From: Candidatus Methanobinarius endosymbioticus
GTDB taxonomy: Archaea > Methanobacteriota > Methanobacteria > Methanobacteriales > Methanobacteriaceae
Length of the DNA: 64,000 nt
Reading direction: 5' to 3'
Assembly: GCA_003315655.1 (NCBI GenBank)
Contig: NIZT01000005.1
Coordinates: 1-64,000, forward strand
Part shown: positions 50,133 to 61,082 of the stretch, piece by piece
Layout: each line of letters begins with the position of its first letter
How positions within the stretch are numbered: the stretch's first letter is position 1
Notes under the pieces: model-generated
What the model was told of the DNA's origin: nothing
What the model saw: the letters and a program-made list of their open reading frames with translations, nothing else
Database searches by the model: none
Made by a program: the position numbers and the translations under genes

Positions 50133-51879
50133 TAGAAACTAATTTCTGTAATTTCACCTGATTTGAGAGCGTATGTATTAGAATTCCAATTATTAACTGA
50201 TTCCAAACTATTTTTTGAACTTGTAGTATCAGATACTGTCCAAGTATCTTCTATTAAAACTTATACCAAAACATGTCCATACACATTTCCACTAGAAAAT
50301 TTACATTGTCCATGAACATATCTTGCTGCTAGTCCTCCTGCTCTGTAGAAAGCTATAGATAAATGTGCTTGATCTACACAATTTCCAGTTTTAGCATTAT
50401 AAGTTCCAACAGCTCCTTTTCTAGTATCATAATAGAAACTGTAATCTACATTCTTTTGCATCCAATTATATATAGCAGATGCTTTTTCTCTATCTGTATT
50501 ACAATTTCTAGTTATACTTGTTGCCAATGATCGTATAACAGAATTTGTCACTTGACAATTTTTCGTAGCTTTTAAATATTGTGTTAATGATTCTACATTA
50601 TATTGATCATTTAAAACTGTAGTTTGAGATGAGCTACCTTCGTTAATACCTCCAGAATTAATTGGATCATTGGATTTCACATTAATAGTCACTGAATTAG
50701 GTAAATTTTTATTTTGAGATACAGATTCAACTAGTTTAGAAAATTCAGAAACTAATGTTTGGAATTGCATGTTTCTAATAGGAGATTTTGCATAATTAGA
50801 TGCTTGTTTATTAGTTTTTATAAGGTTTGTAACATTTTTTGCAAGAGCTAAATAAGTTGATTTTGATAATTTGCCATTAATTGAACTTCCTACGGGTTTA
50901 TTTGGATTATTAACAGTTATTAAATTTATTCCAGCTGTTGAACCACTATTGGTTATTGTAATTGTAATATTTAATAGATATAAAAATTTTGCCATGAGTA
51001 TTTCTACATAATTAGGCAATACATATTTCTGATTAACATATGCATTTACTCTAGCAGCAGCATCTTTAACATCATCTTGATTCATTCTTCCATTACTATT
51101 TTGAACACCAGTAATAGGTCTGATAGCTGAAGAAGTTTTAGTATGTTTCGGTAATACTTTATTTAGATTATGTTTTTTTGCTATATTTATGGCTGTTTTT
51201 TGGTATAACTCCTTTTTTGTTGAAGCAGTATATAATACACATTGTTAAGCATATGAATTATAGTTTGATATTGCATATTCCCTATTTTGTTTTAACAGAA
51301 TTAGGAGCTTTATTATATTTATCTATGTATTTTATAATATATTTAGAATAGCTATAATATTGTGCCTTTGTTAGTTTACCTTTTATATTAACTCCTGTTG
51401 GTTTTGAAGGATTATTAATATTATATTTAATGGTTACTGCAGTATTTTTCTTGTTATATTTATAATATATAGCTTTGCTCAAAATATACATATATTCTGG
51501 ATTGAAAATTTATATCCTGCAATAGTTAGAAAATTAGGTAATTTTTTATTCTTTTTACATAGCTATTTATGGATTTAGATGCTTATAGTATTTGACTTTG
51601 TGTCAATTTTGTAGGCTCTCCACCAGCAGCATTACCTTTTATACTAGTTTTATCGTTAATTTTATTATTATTATTATTATTTTTGTCATTGCTAGTATCA
51701 GTGTTTGTTTTATTATTTATATTATTCAGATTAGTATTAGAAGCAATATCTCCATTTGGATTATTTTTCATCAATATTTGAATTATTGCCATTTATCTCA
51801 TTAACATAGCTTCCACTTATTCCCGATAAAGAATACACAAAATGTAATCAAGATAAGGGCTTTTTTATTAATTTTAATC
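50133..51879 (-). pseudogene. second pseudomurein-binding transglutaminase-like protein, decayed, AUU at start position
   Basis: A paralog of the 47.6-49.5 kb gene. The expected first codon, 7 nt after GAGG in GAGGTGAGAGG, is ATT at 51879 and opens a signal segment KINKKALILITFCVFFIG. Repeat and binding motifs are scattered over three frames (51879-51100), and the last 275 codons are open. The catalytic Cys region GNCVDQAHL and Asp region VSDTTSS are kept. At the His region the intact gene reads YGHVWAEV but here YGHVLV then TAA, three changes in a row. Breaks lie near 51820, 51735, 51500-51580, 51280 and 51090. Clearly dead. Confidence 0.8.
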
Positions 51880-51889
51880 CTCTCACCTC

Positions 51890-52356
51890 GTTCCAAAGAA
51901 TATCTGATTTAATAGATTTTTTAATTAGAATTTTTAATATAATTTGTTAAATTTTTAAATTTATTATAATTATATTAAATATTAATTAAAATTTAATAAT
52001 TTGATTAAATATGTTAAAAATAGTCGAATAATCTTTCAAGTTATAATAAGCCAATATTTCAAATAATAAAATAGTTACTATACTAGCTATTTGATTAAGA
52101 TTATCTATAAATTGCTTATATATTAATTACTCAATTATCAATTCACACGTTTTTTAATTTTATAATTATTAATTTTATAATATTTTTATTTAATAATTTT
52201 AAATTATATTTTTTTTAATAATTAAATGTTTTAAAATTTTTAGATTAAATTTTATTATTTAACATATTATTTAAGCACATATTTACTATTAAAGTTAATA
52301 GCTTATAAAGTTTTATATAATAAAATAAGCTTATAATCTCTTTTTTTAGATTATAA
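51890..52356. other. AT-rich intergenic region
   Basis: Promoter region of the decayed transglutaminase-like gene and downstream region of arfC. No coding frame or clear fold. Confidence 0.4.
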
Positions 52357-53061
52357 TTACAGAACTTTATACTCAAGTATTAAATCCTTTCCTAATTGGT
52401 AGCTATTTTTTAATTCAAGGTTAATAGCTTCATTCATAAAATCAAAACCTTCTCCATCAAACAGAGTTTTAGCATATTTACCTCCAACAACTATTGGAGC
52501 TATACATACTCTTATTTCATCAATTAAGTTTTCTTTTATCATAGAAAAGTTTAAAGTAGATCCTCCTTCTAACATTAGGGTCTTAATATTTTTTGAGTAG
52601 AGATAGTTCATCAATTCTTTTAAGTTAACTGATGATTCTTTCGAATGAAATATATTAGCTTTTTTACTAAGTTTTTTGCAGTGTTCAAGAGATTTTTTGT
52701 CTTTTTTTACCTTATTAGAAGTTGTTATTATGGTTTGAGCATCATCATTCAATATTCTGGATTTGAGAGGGATTCTTCCTTGATTGTCTACAACAATCCT
52801 AATAGGGTTATCTGATTTTATTGAAGGTATTTTATGTACAGTTAATCTCGGGTCATCTACAAGAACTGTGTTTATACCTACCATTATTCCATCAACCTCT
52901 TTTCGAAGTTCATGAACTCTTTTCAGATCTTCTTTACCAGATATTTCCAAACTTCCAGTTTTTGTAGCTATTTTTCCATCAAGGGTCATAGCTGCATTTA
53001 GTATTACATAAGGTTTCATTATGATCATCATATTTAATTGAATTTCGTTTGTCTCACTCAT
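52357..53061 (-). CDS. arfC: 2,5-diamino-6-(ribosylamino)-4(3H)-pyrimidinone 5'-phosphate reductase
   Basis: This RibD-C-type reductase acts in archaeal riboflavin and F420 synthesis, reducing the ribosyl side chain with NADPH. Motifs: KPYVILNAAMTLDGKIATKT, RVHELRKEVDGIMVGINTVL with DDPRLTV, IRIVVDNQGRIPLKSRIL, and KTLMLEGGSTLNFSMIKENL followed by IAPIVVGGKYAKTLFDGEG. At 220-235 residues it is the single-domain form. Start 53061 gives an odd leader MSETNEIQLNMMII; homologs usually begin at MKPYV, which here is ATG 53019, so the true start may be there. Intact and stand-alone. Confidence 0.88.
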   Translation of the reverse strand: MSETNEIQLNMMIIMKPYVILNAAMTLDGKIATKTGSLEISGKEDLKRVHELRKEVDGIMVGINTVLVDDPRLTVHKIPSIKSDNPIRIVVDNQGRIPLKSRILNDDAQTIITTSNKVKKDKKSLEHCKKLSKKANIFHSKESSVNLKELMNYLYSKNIKTLMLEGGSTLNFSMIKENLIDEIRVCIAPIVVGGKYAKTLFDGEGFDFMNEAINLELKNSYQLGKDLILEYKVL

Positions 53062-53330
53062 TTTTTAGTTTTTTAATAAGAAGATATTATAAAATTGTTC
53101 TATATTATTATATTATATTTGAAAATAATTTTTACTTATTGTTGTTATTTATTATATTGGGATATAGAATAATTTATTATATTAATAATATAATATTAAA
53201 TTAAATAATTAATATAATTAATTTATAATTTATTAATGTTAATATATTATTTATAATAGATTTATAATTTAATAATAGAGTTATACACAAATTTATTTTA
53301 TTCTTATTATTTTGATATTCTGGTGATCTA

Positions 53331-53747
53331 ATGGAAAATAAAAATTGTGAAGCTAGATATAAAAAAGGAATGAATGTACTTAAACAAATTAATAATAATG
53401 CAATTGAAGATTTATTCAATGAATTAGAGGATGTAACAGCAGAGTTGGGTAAATTTGTGGTTGAATTTCCTTATTCTGAGATATATACTAGAGAAGGCCT
53501 AGATTTAAAAACAAGAGAATTAGCGACTGTAGCTGCACTTACTTCCATGGGAAATGCTAAATCTCAATTACAAAATCATATTAATGCTGCTTTAAATGTG
53601 GATAATAGTCCTAGTGAGATCATTGAAGTTATAATGCAAATGTCTGCATATGCAGGGTTTCCAGCATCTATAAAAGGAATAATGGCTGCTAAAAAATATT
53701 TGAAAAAAAGGATTACTTCCTATAAAACAAAAATAAAAAATAATTAA
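53331..53747 (+). CDS. carboxymuconolactone decarboxylase family protein
   Basis: A 138-residue all-helical protein. The CMD/AhpD-like block LDLKTRELATVAALTSMGNA followed by QLQNHINAALNVDNSPSEII and EVIMQMSAYAGFPASIKGIM is intact. The AhpD-type C-x2-C is absent, so it belongs to the gamma-CMD-like group, whose role in methanogens is unknown (often assumed to be redox or detoxification). The start is firm (GGTGAT-N3-ATG). Confidence 0.85.
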   Translation: MENKNCEARYKKGMNVLKQINNNAIEDLFNELEDVTAELGKFVVEFPYSEIYTREGLDLKTRELATVAALTSMGNAKSQLQNHINAALNVDNSPSEIIEVIMQMSAYAGFPASIKGIMAAKKYLKKRITSYKTKIKNN

Positions 53748-53913
53748 ATAGAATCGAATAAATTTTATTTAAATTTATTTTAATTTATTTTAAATTATTT
53801 AATCTATATTAATATAATTTAAATATTTTAAACTATTTTTTAATAATCTTTAATTACTTCTGATTATTTTTAATATTTAAAATGGTATTTTAAGTGAAAT
53901 TATGGGTGATAAA

Positions 53914-54540
53914 ATGTTTATGGGTGCATCAACTAAACAAGGTCATGATATAGCTAATAAAAGTAGAGAAATAGTTATATCTTTGATAAAAGATGATAGT
54001 AAAGCTCTTTCTAAAGAAGAACAAGATATTGTGGAAAGAATTGTTCATTCTACTGCAGATTCCGAATATGCTAAATTAGTTTCAATTAGTTCTAACTTTG
54101 TTGATAATAACTTAAAGGCTTTAAAAAATAATAAAACTTTATTAACTGATATTAATATGGTTAAATATGGAATTACTCAATATGATGGTGTTGTTGAATG
54201 TTATATAAAAAATCCAGATGTAATTGAAATAGCTAAGAATCAAAAAATAACAAGAGCTGCAGCAGCTATACAATTTGCAGCTAAAAATGATTTTAAAGGA
54301 ATAATTGTTGTTGGAAATGCTCCGACAGCTCTTTATGAAGCTATAAAATTATATGAAAATAATGAAATAGATCTTGCTTTTATTGTTGGTGTTCCAGTTG
54401 GATTTGTTGGTGCTGCTGACTCAAAAGAAGCTTTGAAAAATAGCAAAATTCCGAATATTATTATTAAAGGTCCAAAAGGAGGAACTCCTGTAGCTGTAGC
54501 TTGTGTTAATTCTTTGATTCAAACTATGAAAAGTAAGTGA
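53914..54540 (+). CDS. cbiC: cobalt-precorrin-8 methylmutase
   Basis: CbiC moves the C11 methyl group to C12 to form cobyrinic acid late in corrin synthesis. The family blocks are present: SREIVISLIKDD, IVERIVHSTADSEYAKLV with the catalytic His, DINMVKYGITQ, TRAAAAIQFAAKNDFKGIIV, VGNAPTALYEAIKL, AFIVGVPVGFVGAADSKEAL and IPNIIIKGPKGGTPVAVACV. I place the start at ATG 53914 because GGTGAT-N3 precedes it; ATG 53902 overlaps that ribosome-binding site. Intact, in contrast to cbiF at 26 kb. Confidence 0.92.
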   Translation: MFMGASTKQGHDIANKSREIVISLIKDDSKALSKEEQDIVERIVHSTADSEYAKLVSISSNFVDNNLKALKNNKTLLTDINMVKYGITQYDGVVECYIKNPDVIEIAKNQKITRAAAAIQFAAKNDFKGIIVVGNAPTALYEAIKLYENNEIDLAFIVGVPVGFVGAADSKEALKNSKIPNIIIKGPKGGTPVAVACVNSLIQTMKSK

Positions 54541-54627
54541 TAAAAATATTAATAGATATTTTAACTATATCAATGAATATAAATGACATTTATTTTATAA
54601 AAAATAATCTTAATTTGGTTAGATATT

Positions 54628-55890
54628 ATGAATTCTAAAAAATTATTCAATGAATCTAAAAAATACTTACCTGGAGGGGTCAATTCTCCAGTACGTTCAT
54701 TTAAACCTTATCCAGTATTCATTGAAAAAGGATATGGTCCTAATTTATGGGATGTTGATGGAAATAAATATATTGATTATTGTTTAGGATATGGTCCCTT
54801 GATATTGGGGCATGGTAATTCTAATGTTGTGGAAGATGTTTGTAATCAATTAAAAATAGGTACTACATATGGTGCACCTACTGGAAATGAGATAAAATTA
54901 GCTAAAATGATTATTGAAAGGATTCCTTGTGCTAAAATGATTAGATTTACAAATTCAGGAACTGAAGCAACTATGAGTGCTATAAGATTAGCACGTGGTT
55001 TTACTGGAAAAGATAAAATAGTTAAATTTGAAGGTAGCTATCATGGAGCTCATGATTATGTTCTGGTAAAATCAGGTTCTGGAGCTGCAACACTGCCTGA
55101 TTCTCTTGGAATTCCTAAAGACACTACAAAAAATACTCTGAGCTGTCCTTTTAATAATGAGGATGCTCTTTTGAAATTAGTTTCAGAAGAAAAAGAAAAT
55201 ATTGCTGCTATTATTGTAGAGCCAGTAATGGCTAACATTGGTTGTGTAGAACCAAATAAAGGATATTTAGAATTTTTAAGAGAAATTACAGAAGAAAATG
55301 ATATAATTCTCATATTTGATGAAATTATTACTGGTTTCAGACTTTCAAAAGGGGGAGCTCAAACTTATTATTCTGTTACTCCTGATATTGTTACCTTAGG
55401 AAAAATTATTGGTGGTGGGTTTCCGATGGGTGCTCTTGCAGGGAAAAAAGAGTTAATGAAAATGTTAGCTCCTCAAGGAAATGTTTATCAAGCTGGAACT
55501 TTTAATGGAAATCCTGTTTCTGTTCAAGGGAGTATATCCACTTTAAATCAATTAGATTCAGAATTTTACAATAATTTAAATAAGAAAGGAGATTATTTGA
55601 GAAATCAGATTGGGGATACTGTAGAAGAATTAGATTTAAATATTCAACCTGTTGGATTATCTTCAATGTTTCAAATATATTTTAACCCAGAAAAAGTTAC
55701 TAATTATGAATTAGCTAAAAAATCTGATGTTGATAAATTTTCAGTTTATTTTCATGAATTGTTAAATAGAGGTATTTATATTCCTCCAAGTCAATTTGAA
55801 TGTAATTTTATATCTTCTTCTCATAGTTATGACGACTTAGATAAATTAGGAAATTCTATTGAAGAGGCTCTTAAAATAGCTTGGAAATAA
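54628..55890 (+). CDS. hemL: glutamate-1-semialdehyde 2,1-aminomutase
   Basis: This PLP enzyme makes 5-aminolevulinate from glutamate-1-semialdehyde for tetrapyrroles (F430, cobamide, haem-like). Blocks: [100 protein letters not shown], and the PLP lysine in [20 protein letters not shown]. 420 residues is normal. It follows cbiC in the same direction, both tetrapyrrole genes, with an 87-bp gap that may allow cotranscription. Confidence 0.95.
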   Translation: MNSKKLFNESKKYLPGGVNSPVRSFKPYPVFIEKGYGPNLWDVDGNKYIDYCLGYGPLILGHGNSNVVEDVCNQLKIGTTYGAPTGNEIKLAKMIIERIPCAKMIRFTNSGTEATMSAIRLARGFTGKDKIVKFEGSYHGAHDYVLVKSGSGAATLPDSLGIPKDTTKNTLSCPFNNEDALLKLVSEEKENIAAIIVEPVMANIGCVEPNKGYLEFLREITEENDIILIFDEIITGFRLSKGGAQTYYSVTPDIVTLGKIIGGGFPMGALAGKKELMKMLAPQGNVYQAGTFNGNPVSVQGSISTLNQLDSEFYNNLNKKGDYLRNQIGDTVEELDLNIQPVGLSSMFQIYFNPEKVTNYELAKKSDVDKFSVYFHELLNRGIYIPPSQFECNFISSSHSYDDLDKLGNSIEEALKIAWK

Positions 55891-56449
55891 TTTGAATTTA
55901 TTTTTTTATTCTAATTAACTATATTTTTATTATTTTAGTTTATTATTATATTTTATTCTTTTCTTATTTTTTTAATTTTTTTAATTTTCTATATTTTGTA
56001 TAAATTTATTTACAATTATATAACTTTTTTATACAATTATACTAATAATTTTTATTTTTATTTTATTATTTTTTAAATAGATATCAATTAGTATAGTAAT
56101 AATAGTAATAAATAATAATAGTAATTATTTATGATAATAATAAATGGAAGAAGTTTAATTCAAAAAATTAAATTTAATCTAAAATAAAGATTAATTGAAT
56201 AAAATAGAGATTATAGAAAAATAGGAGATTATTGAATAAAAATTAGTAGAATAAATATATAATATAATAAAATAGTAGTTAATAATCTTCTCTTTAGGAA
56301 TAACATTTAAAAAAATAATATTGAAATTTAATTTAAAAACAATATTTAAAAAATTATAAAATATAATTTTAGGCTAAATAAGTTAAAATTTAGCCTAATA
56401 ATTTTAATTTATTATTTGTCTTTATTTTATTTTATATTTATTTTAATGA
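55891..56449. other. AT-rich intergenic region between convergent genes
   Basis: T-rich after hemL (terminator-like oligo-T) and repetitive A/T with short TAATAA runs after 56090. No gene or stable RNA seen. Confidence 0.4.
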
Positions 56450-57157
56450 TTATAGGAGAGATCCTAAACTTTTAGAAGCCATTAAACTAGTAAATGAACC
56501 TTGTGGAATCATTAGTATGTTTCCTTTGGAATATTGGTCTAAAGCTGTTTGAACCATTTTATTACGTATACCTTCATTATTAGCTGCTTGTGAAAGAGCT
56601 TTAGCTAATGCCATAACTCCTTCTCCTCTGGTCATACCTCCACCATGTAATTGATCGTTTTCTCTTACAAGGTCTAATGCACTAATCTTAGTTTCTGTTC
56701 CATTAATTTTAACAGGGCCAGCAGAACTTATAACAGCATTTAATCCTTTAGTGTTAACAGCTACTACACCATCTATGTTCACGTTAACTTTTGCTTCAAC
56801 AATCTCTTTTGCATGTTTCATACCTTTTTCTGTATCTTCATACCATAATGAATCGTGAAGTAATAATTTACCTCCGCCTCCTGCTTCAGCAGGTTCAGGC
56901 TCTGAAGGATGTCTTAAACCTCCAGGATATATTGGGCTGTATTTAGCTATATTTCCATTCTTCATATGAACAACAAATGCCATATCCACAGCACCCAGAC
57001 CTGGTCTTTCTTCAGTTTCATCAACAGCTAGAACTAAAATCATTCTATCGCCTTGAGTTAAATCTGGACCTGTTAAAAAAGTTCCCCAAACAATAGCTAA
57101 CATCCCTACTGCAGCTACAATCATAATTGCAATAATAAGTTTATTTTTCTTTTCCAT
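56450..57157 (-). CDS. DUF4012-like membrane-anchored protein
   Basis: A 235-residue protein with an N-terminal anchor (LIIAIMIVAAVGMLAIVWGT) and an extracytoplasmic domain resembling DUF4012: DRMILVLAVDETEERPGLGA, VDMAFVVHMKNGNIAKYSPI, YPGGLRHPSEPEPAEAGGGG, VDGVVAVNTKGLNAVI-like INIDGVVAVNTKGLNAVISS and DLVRENDQLHGGGMTRGEGV. This fold is related to LytR-CpsA-Psr domains that move polymers onto walls, so a wall-linked role is possible. It is more G/C-rich than its neighbours, perhaps from high expression. Intact; ribosome-binding GGGGT lies five bases before the ATG. Confidence 0.65.
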   Translation of the reverse strand: MEKKNKLIIAIMIVAAVGMLAIVWGTFLTGPDLTQGDRMILVLAVDETEERPGLGAVDMAFVVHMKNGNIAKYSPIYPGGLRHPSEPEPAEAGGGGKLLLHDSLWYEDTEKGMKHAKEIVEAKVNVNIDGVVAVNTKGLNAVISSAGPVKINGTETKISALDLVRENDQLHGGGMTRGEGVMALAKALSQAANNEGIRNKMVQTALDQYSKGNILMIPQGSFTSLMASKSLGSLL

Positions 57158-57771
57158 GTTTTACCCCTTCCAAAATCGTGAATTTAAAAATTGCTTTTTA
57201 TTTTTTATTTCTTTTTTATTTTTTTATTTTTAATTTTTTAGCTACAATTTTTTAGCATGAGTTATATTATTAATTTTAAAATGATATTATGTATTTTTAT
57301 TATATTTAAAATTAACAAACTCTATTTACAATCAAAATTGTTAGTTATAGGATAAATAACATATTTTTCCCACTATTTTTAAAAATAAACTATCTTAAAA
57401 AGTCATTATATGATGAACAAGTAAATCACTAATAACTATTTATAATTATTAATAATGATCTTTCACTTATTCTATAAACAATATGTTTTTCATTAAATAT
57501 AATCTTTTCTATTCTTATTAGTTAATTTGTTATTATTTCCATATATTATTAACTAGTTCTGTTGTTAGTATTATAGTAATAATATTGTTCTATCATTGAA
57601 ATTATATTAAATTTTGAAGTTTATATTGATTTTTATACATTACAAATATATTTTTTAAAAATATGATTAAAATATGTATTTTAAAAAATTTATATTCAAA
57701 ATTATAATCGAAAATTTTCAAGCTTTTAAATTTCTAAAAATATAAAAATAATAAAATAAATAAATAATATT
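57158..57771. other. long AT-rich intergenic region between divergent genes
   Basis: Promoters for DUF4012 (minus) and mtxX (plus) must lie here. Only AT-rich sequence with scattered TATA-like sites is seen. Confidence 0.4.
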
Positions 57772-58665
57772 ATGGTAAATCTTGTTATAGGCTGTGGTGA
57801 AAATAAAAATGTTTTAAAAGCAGCTAAAACACTAGAAAATAATGAAAATCTTAAAATAAATATTGTTTTTTCTGAAAAAGAATTAATTTCTGCATTTGAA
57901 GATGATAGTGTTGATACAATTGTTAGAGGATCTTTAAAATCTTCGAATTTAATAAAAGAAATTAAAAATTTAAATAGTAATTCTACTCAACAACCTATAA
58001 ACAGAATGAGTTTTATTAATTTTAAAAAAATTAATCAAAATTATACTAAAAATAATTCTAAGGATAATGCTAAAAATAGTCATATATCTGATTCTAAATT
58101 AGATGGATTCTTATTAGGACCTGTTGGTATTGATGAAGGAAACAATATTGATGAAAAATTAGATATAGTTATTCAATGTTCTAAATTTCTTTTAGATATG
58201 AAAAAAACTCCTAAAATAGCAATTTTAGCTGGTGGAAGAAAAGAAGATCTTGGTAGGAGTTCAACCATTGATAAATCAATTAAAGGTAGTGATAATTTAG
58301 TAAATTTGATCAATGAAGTTTTTTATAGTTCATTAGATACAATTAATGATTCTTCAGAATCAATGACTAAAAATTCTATAAAAAATATTGATTCTATAAA
58401 TTTTTCTGTAAAAAATTATTATATCTTATTGGAAAAAGCTATAATGGAAAAAAATAATATAATCATTGCTCCTGATGGAATAATTGGAAATATAATATTT
58501 AGAACTCTTGTTTTATTAAATTCTTGGGAAAGTAATGGTGCAATTGCATTTGGAACTAAAAAAATTTTCATTGATACTAGTCGAGATCAAAGTAAAGAAG
58601 GATATATTAGATCTTTAAATTTTGCTCAAAAATTAGCTATTAAAAATCTTAATGAAAATTTCTAA
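57772..58665 (+). CDS. mtxX: methanogen marker protein 4 (MtxX)
   Basis: A methanogen-specific protein related to phosphate acyltransferases; its reaction is not established. Blocks: LVIGCGENKNVLKAAKTLEN, DTIVRGSLKSSNLIKEI, LDGFLLGPVGIDEGNNIDEK, KIAILAGGRKEDLGRSSTID and NNIIIAPDGIIGNIIFRTLV. Two Asn/Ser/Lys-rich inserts (about residues 70-105 and 190-215) enlarge it to 297 residues. The ATG lacks a clear ribosome-binding site. Intact and monocistronic. Confidence 0.8.
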   Translation: MVNLVIGCGENKNVLKAAKTLENNENLKINIVFSEKELISAFEDDSVDTIVRGSLKSSNLIKEIKNLNSNSTQQPINRMSFINFKKINQNYTKNNSKDNAKNSHISDSKLDGFLLGPVGIDEGNNIDEKLDIVIQCSKFLLDMKKTPKIAILAGGRKEDLGRSSTIDKSIKGSDNLVNLINEVFYSSLDTINDSSESMTKNSIKNIDSINFSVKNYYILLEKAIMEKNNIIIAPDGIIGNIIFRTLVLLNSWESNGAIAFGTKKIFIDTSRDQSKEGYIRSLNFAQKLAIKNLNENF

Positions 58666-59232
58666 AATAATTTTATATAAAATAAAAGTAATTAAGACTT
58701 AAAAAACTAATAATAATACTAATAATAAACGCATTAATGAATATTTACTTATTTTAATAAATTAATTTCACCTATTCTGTTAACACATTTGCTTAATTAT
58801 TATTTTATTTATTTTGACTCATTTTTTATTGATTAAAATAGTATATTGTTATTTTTTTCTCAATTGTCAAATAAATAATTATATATGATGGTTAACATAA
58901 TTAATATATGTTGAGATTATTAGGGATGACATTATTTATTTAATGATTATTAATTAAATAAATTATATTTTTATATTTTTAGTATATATTATTCAATATT
59001 TTTTTATATAAACTAATAATTAATATTAATAGTTATCATAAACAATATTTATTATAATATGGTATTAAATAATATTTTTATTATAATATTTTTGTAAATA
59101 GGATAATATAATAAGGATATATAAAAATATAATAATATAATAACAATATACAATAATTAATAAAAACATGCTATAATTATTAATATACTATAATATTTCA
59201 CTATTACAGCTAATTTATTTAAGGAAGAAAGT
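58666..59232. other. long AT-rich intergenic region
   Basis: No coding frame was found. The 3' end contains GGAAG (59222-59226) before uppS. No other structure is evident. Confidence 0.4.
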
Positions 59233-60000
59233 ATGGAATTAATGAAACCAATTTATCAACTTTATGAATGGTATATTTCACGAGGATTGGATCCTAATAG
59301 TATGCCTAAACATATAGCTATTATCATGGATGGAAATAGGAGATATTCAAGAGTACAAGGGAATATCAATGTTATAAAAGGTCATGAAATTGGGGTAGAT
59401 ACCTTAGAAAAAGTTCTTGATTGGAGTATTGATTTAGGTATTGAAATAGTAACAGCTTATGCTTTTTCTACAGAAAATTTTAATAGACCTCAGGAAGAAG
59501 TTGAAGGTTTGATGAATTTATTTGTAAAAAATTTTAAAAGAATCGTTTCTCATGAAAAAATACATAGAAATGAAGTAAAAGTTAAAGTTGTGGGAAGATT
59601 AGATCTTCTACCAAGTAGTGTAAGAGAAGCAATTTTAGAAGCAGAAGAATCTACTTCTCATTATAATAAAAAACTTTTCAATTTAGCTATTGGTTATGAT
59701 GGTCGTTTAGAAATAGTGGATGCAATTAAAAAGATAGCTAAAGAAGTTGAAGATGGAAAAATTTCTGTAGATGAAATAGATGAGAATTTAGTTAGTGATA
59801 ATTTATATACTGCAGGACTTGAAGATCCTAACTTAATCATACGTACTAGTGGTGAAGAACGTCTTAGCGGATTTCTTTTATGGCAATCATCATATTCTGA
59901 ACTGTATTTCTGTGATAGTTTATGGCCAGAACTAAGAAAAGTTGATTTTTTAAGAGTTATTCGAGATTATCAACAAAGAGAAAGAAGGTATGGTGTTTAA
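59233..60000 (+). CDS. uppS: cis-polyprenyl diphosphate synthase (UppS family)
   Basis: The enzyme extends an allylic diphosphate with isopentenyl units in cis to make the polyprenyl carrier for glycans and pseudomurein precursors. Blocks: [20 protein letters not shown] (catalytic Asp in MDGNRR), [40 protein letters not shown] and [18 protein letters not shown]. At 255 residues it fits the archaeal form. TatD follows after a single base, so they are cotranscribed. Functionally it pairs with the family-4 transferase at 29.8 kb, which would use this lipid. Confidence 0.93.
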   Translation: MELMKPIYQLYEWYISRGLDPNSMPKHIAIIMDGNRRYSRVQGNINVIKGHEIGVDTLEKVLDWSIDLGIEIVTAYAFSTENFNRPQEEVEGLMNLFVKNFKRIVSHEKIHRNEVKVKVVGRLDLLPSSVREAILEAEESTSHYNKKLFNLAIGYDGRLEIVDAIKKIAKEVEDGKISVDEIDENLVSDNLYTAGLEDPNLIIRTSGEERLSGFLLWQSSYSELYFCDSLWPELRKVDFLRVIRDYQQRERRYGV

Positions 60001-60001
60001 A

Positions 60002-60763
60002 ATGATTGATACACATTGTCATGTTGATTTTGAACCATTTGATGAAGATAGGGAAGAAACAATAAAAAGAGCTAAAGATAAACTTACAGCTATTATAAAT
60101 TCTGGAACTAGTCTTGAAGGAAATAAGAGAGCTTTAGATCTTTCAAAAGAATATTCTGATTTCATATATCCTACATTTGGTTTTCATCATATAAACTCTG
60201 CAAATATAAGTGATGAAGATTTAGATAAAACTATTAGCTATATTGAAGATCATATTAATGATATTTTAGCTATTGGTGAGGTAGGAATGGATTATTTTTA
60301 TGTTAAAGATAAAGCAGAAAGAGCTAAACAAGGTGAAATATTTACTAAATTTATTGAATTAGCTAATGAAAATCAAATACCTCTACTTATTCATGCAAGA
60401 GATTGTGAAAAGAAAGCATATAACGTTGTTAAAGAATATGATAATATTCCAAGTGTAGTATTTCATTGCTATAGTGGTAGCTTAAAAACAGCTAAAAAAT
60501 TGATTGACGAAGGTTATTATACTTCTTTTTCCACTATGATTTGTTATTCAAATCATCATCAAGAATTAGCTAAAGAAATTCCAATAGAAAATATATTAAC
60601 TGAAACAGATAGTCCTTATCTAGCTCCTAAAAGAGGAGATAGAAATGAACCAGCTAATGTAAGTTTCGTGGTAGAAAATTTGGCTGAAATAAAAGAAGAA
60701 TCAATAGATTTTATAAATAAATGTACTGAAAAAACAGCTAAAACTGTTTTTGGAATTAAATAA
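60002..60763 (+). CDS. TatD-family metal-dependent hydrolase
   Basis: TatD proteins are TIM-barrel metal hydrolases, usually DNases. Seen here: MIDTHCHVDFEPFDEDREET with the H-x-H ligands, FGFHHINSANISD, DILAIGEVGMDYFYVKDKAE (Glu ligand), IPLLIHARDCEKKAYNVVKE, SVVFHCYSGSLKTAKKLIDE and ILTETDSPYLAPKRGDRNEP with the terminal Asp. I chose ATG 60002 because homologs start at MIDTHCHVDF; 59990 is an in-frame alternative overlapping uppS. Intact. Confidence 0.9.
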   Translation: MIDTHCHVDFEPFDEDREETIKRAKDKLTAIINSGTSLEGNKRALDLSKEYSDFIYPTFGFHHINSANISDEDLDKTISYIEDHINDILAIGEVGMDYFYVKDKAERAKQGEIFTKFIELANENQIPLLIHARDCEKKAYNVVKEYDNIPSVVFHCYSGSLKTAKKLIDEGYYTSFSTMICYSNHHQELAKEIPIENILTETDSPYLAPKRGDRNEPANVSFVVENLAEIKEESIDFINKCTEKTAKTVFGIK

Positions 60764-60944
60764 TTTTTTAATATATTAAACATTTTATTATTTAATTTTA
60801 CAACTTTTTTTATTTTTATTTATTTTTATTATTTGTTATTAATCTTCTATTTTTAGTTTTTTATTATTTTTTAATTATTTGTTTTTATTTGGATTTTTTA
60901 TTATTTTTTTGAGATAAATTATTTTTTTATTTTTATTTTATTGA

Positions 60945-60958
60945 GTGGGGGAGGGGAG
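60945..60958. other. isolated G-rich tract
   Basis: GTGGGGGAGGGGAG stands in otherwise almost pure A/T sequence. It contains ribosome-binding-like GGAGG variants but no start codon frame follows. It may be a remnant of a lost gene start or a protein-binding site. Confidence 0.4.
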
Positions 60959-61082
60959 CATTTATATTTGATTTTTAGCTTTATTTTATTTATTTTTAGA
61001 TTTATTCTTTGATTTTAGTCTCATCTTGTTTGAAAGTCTGTTATTTTTCGATATATTTAAATACATGATTGTTAACTATCTA

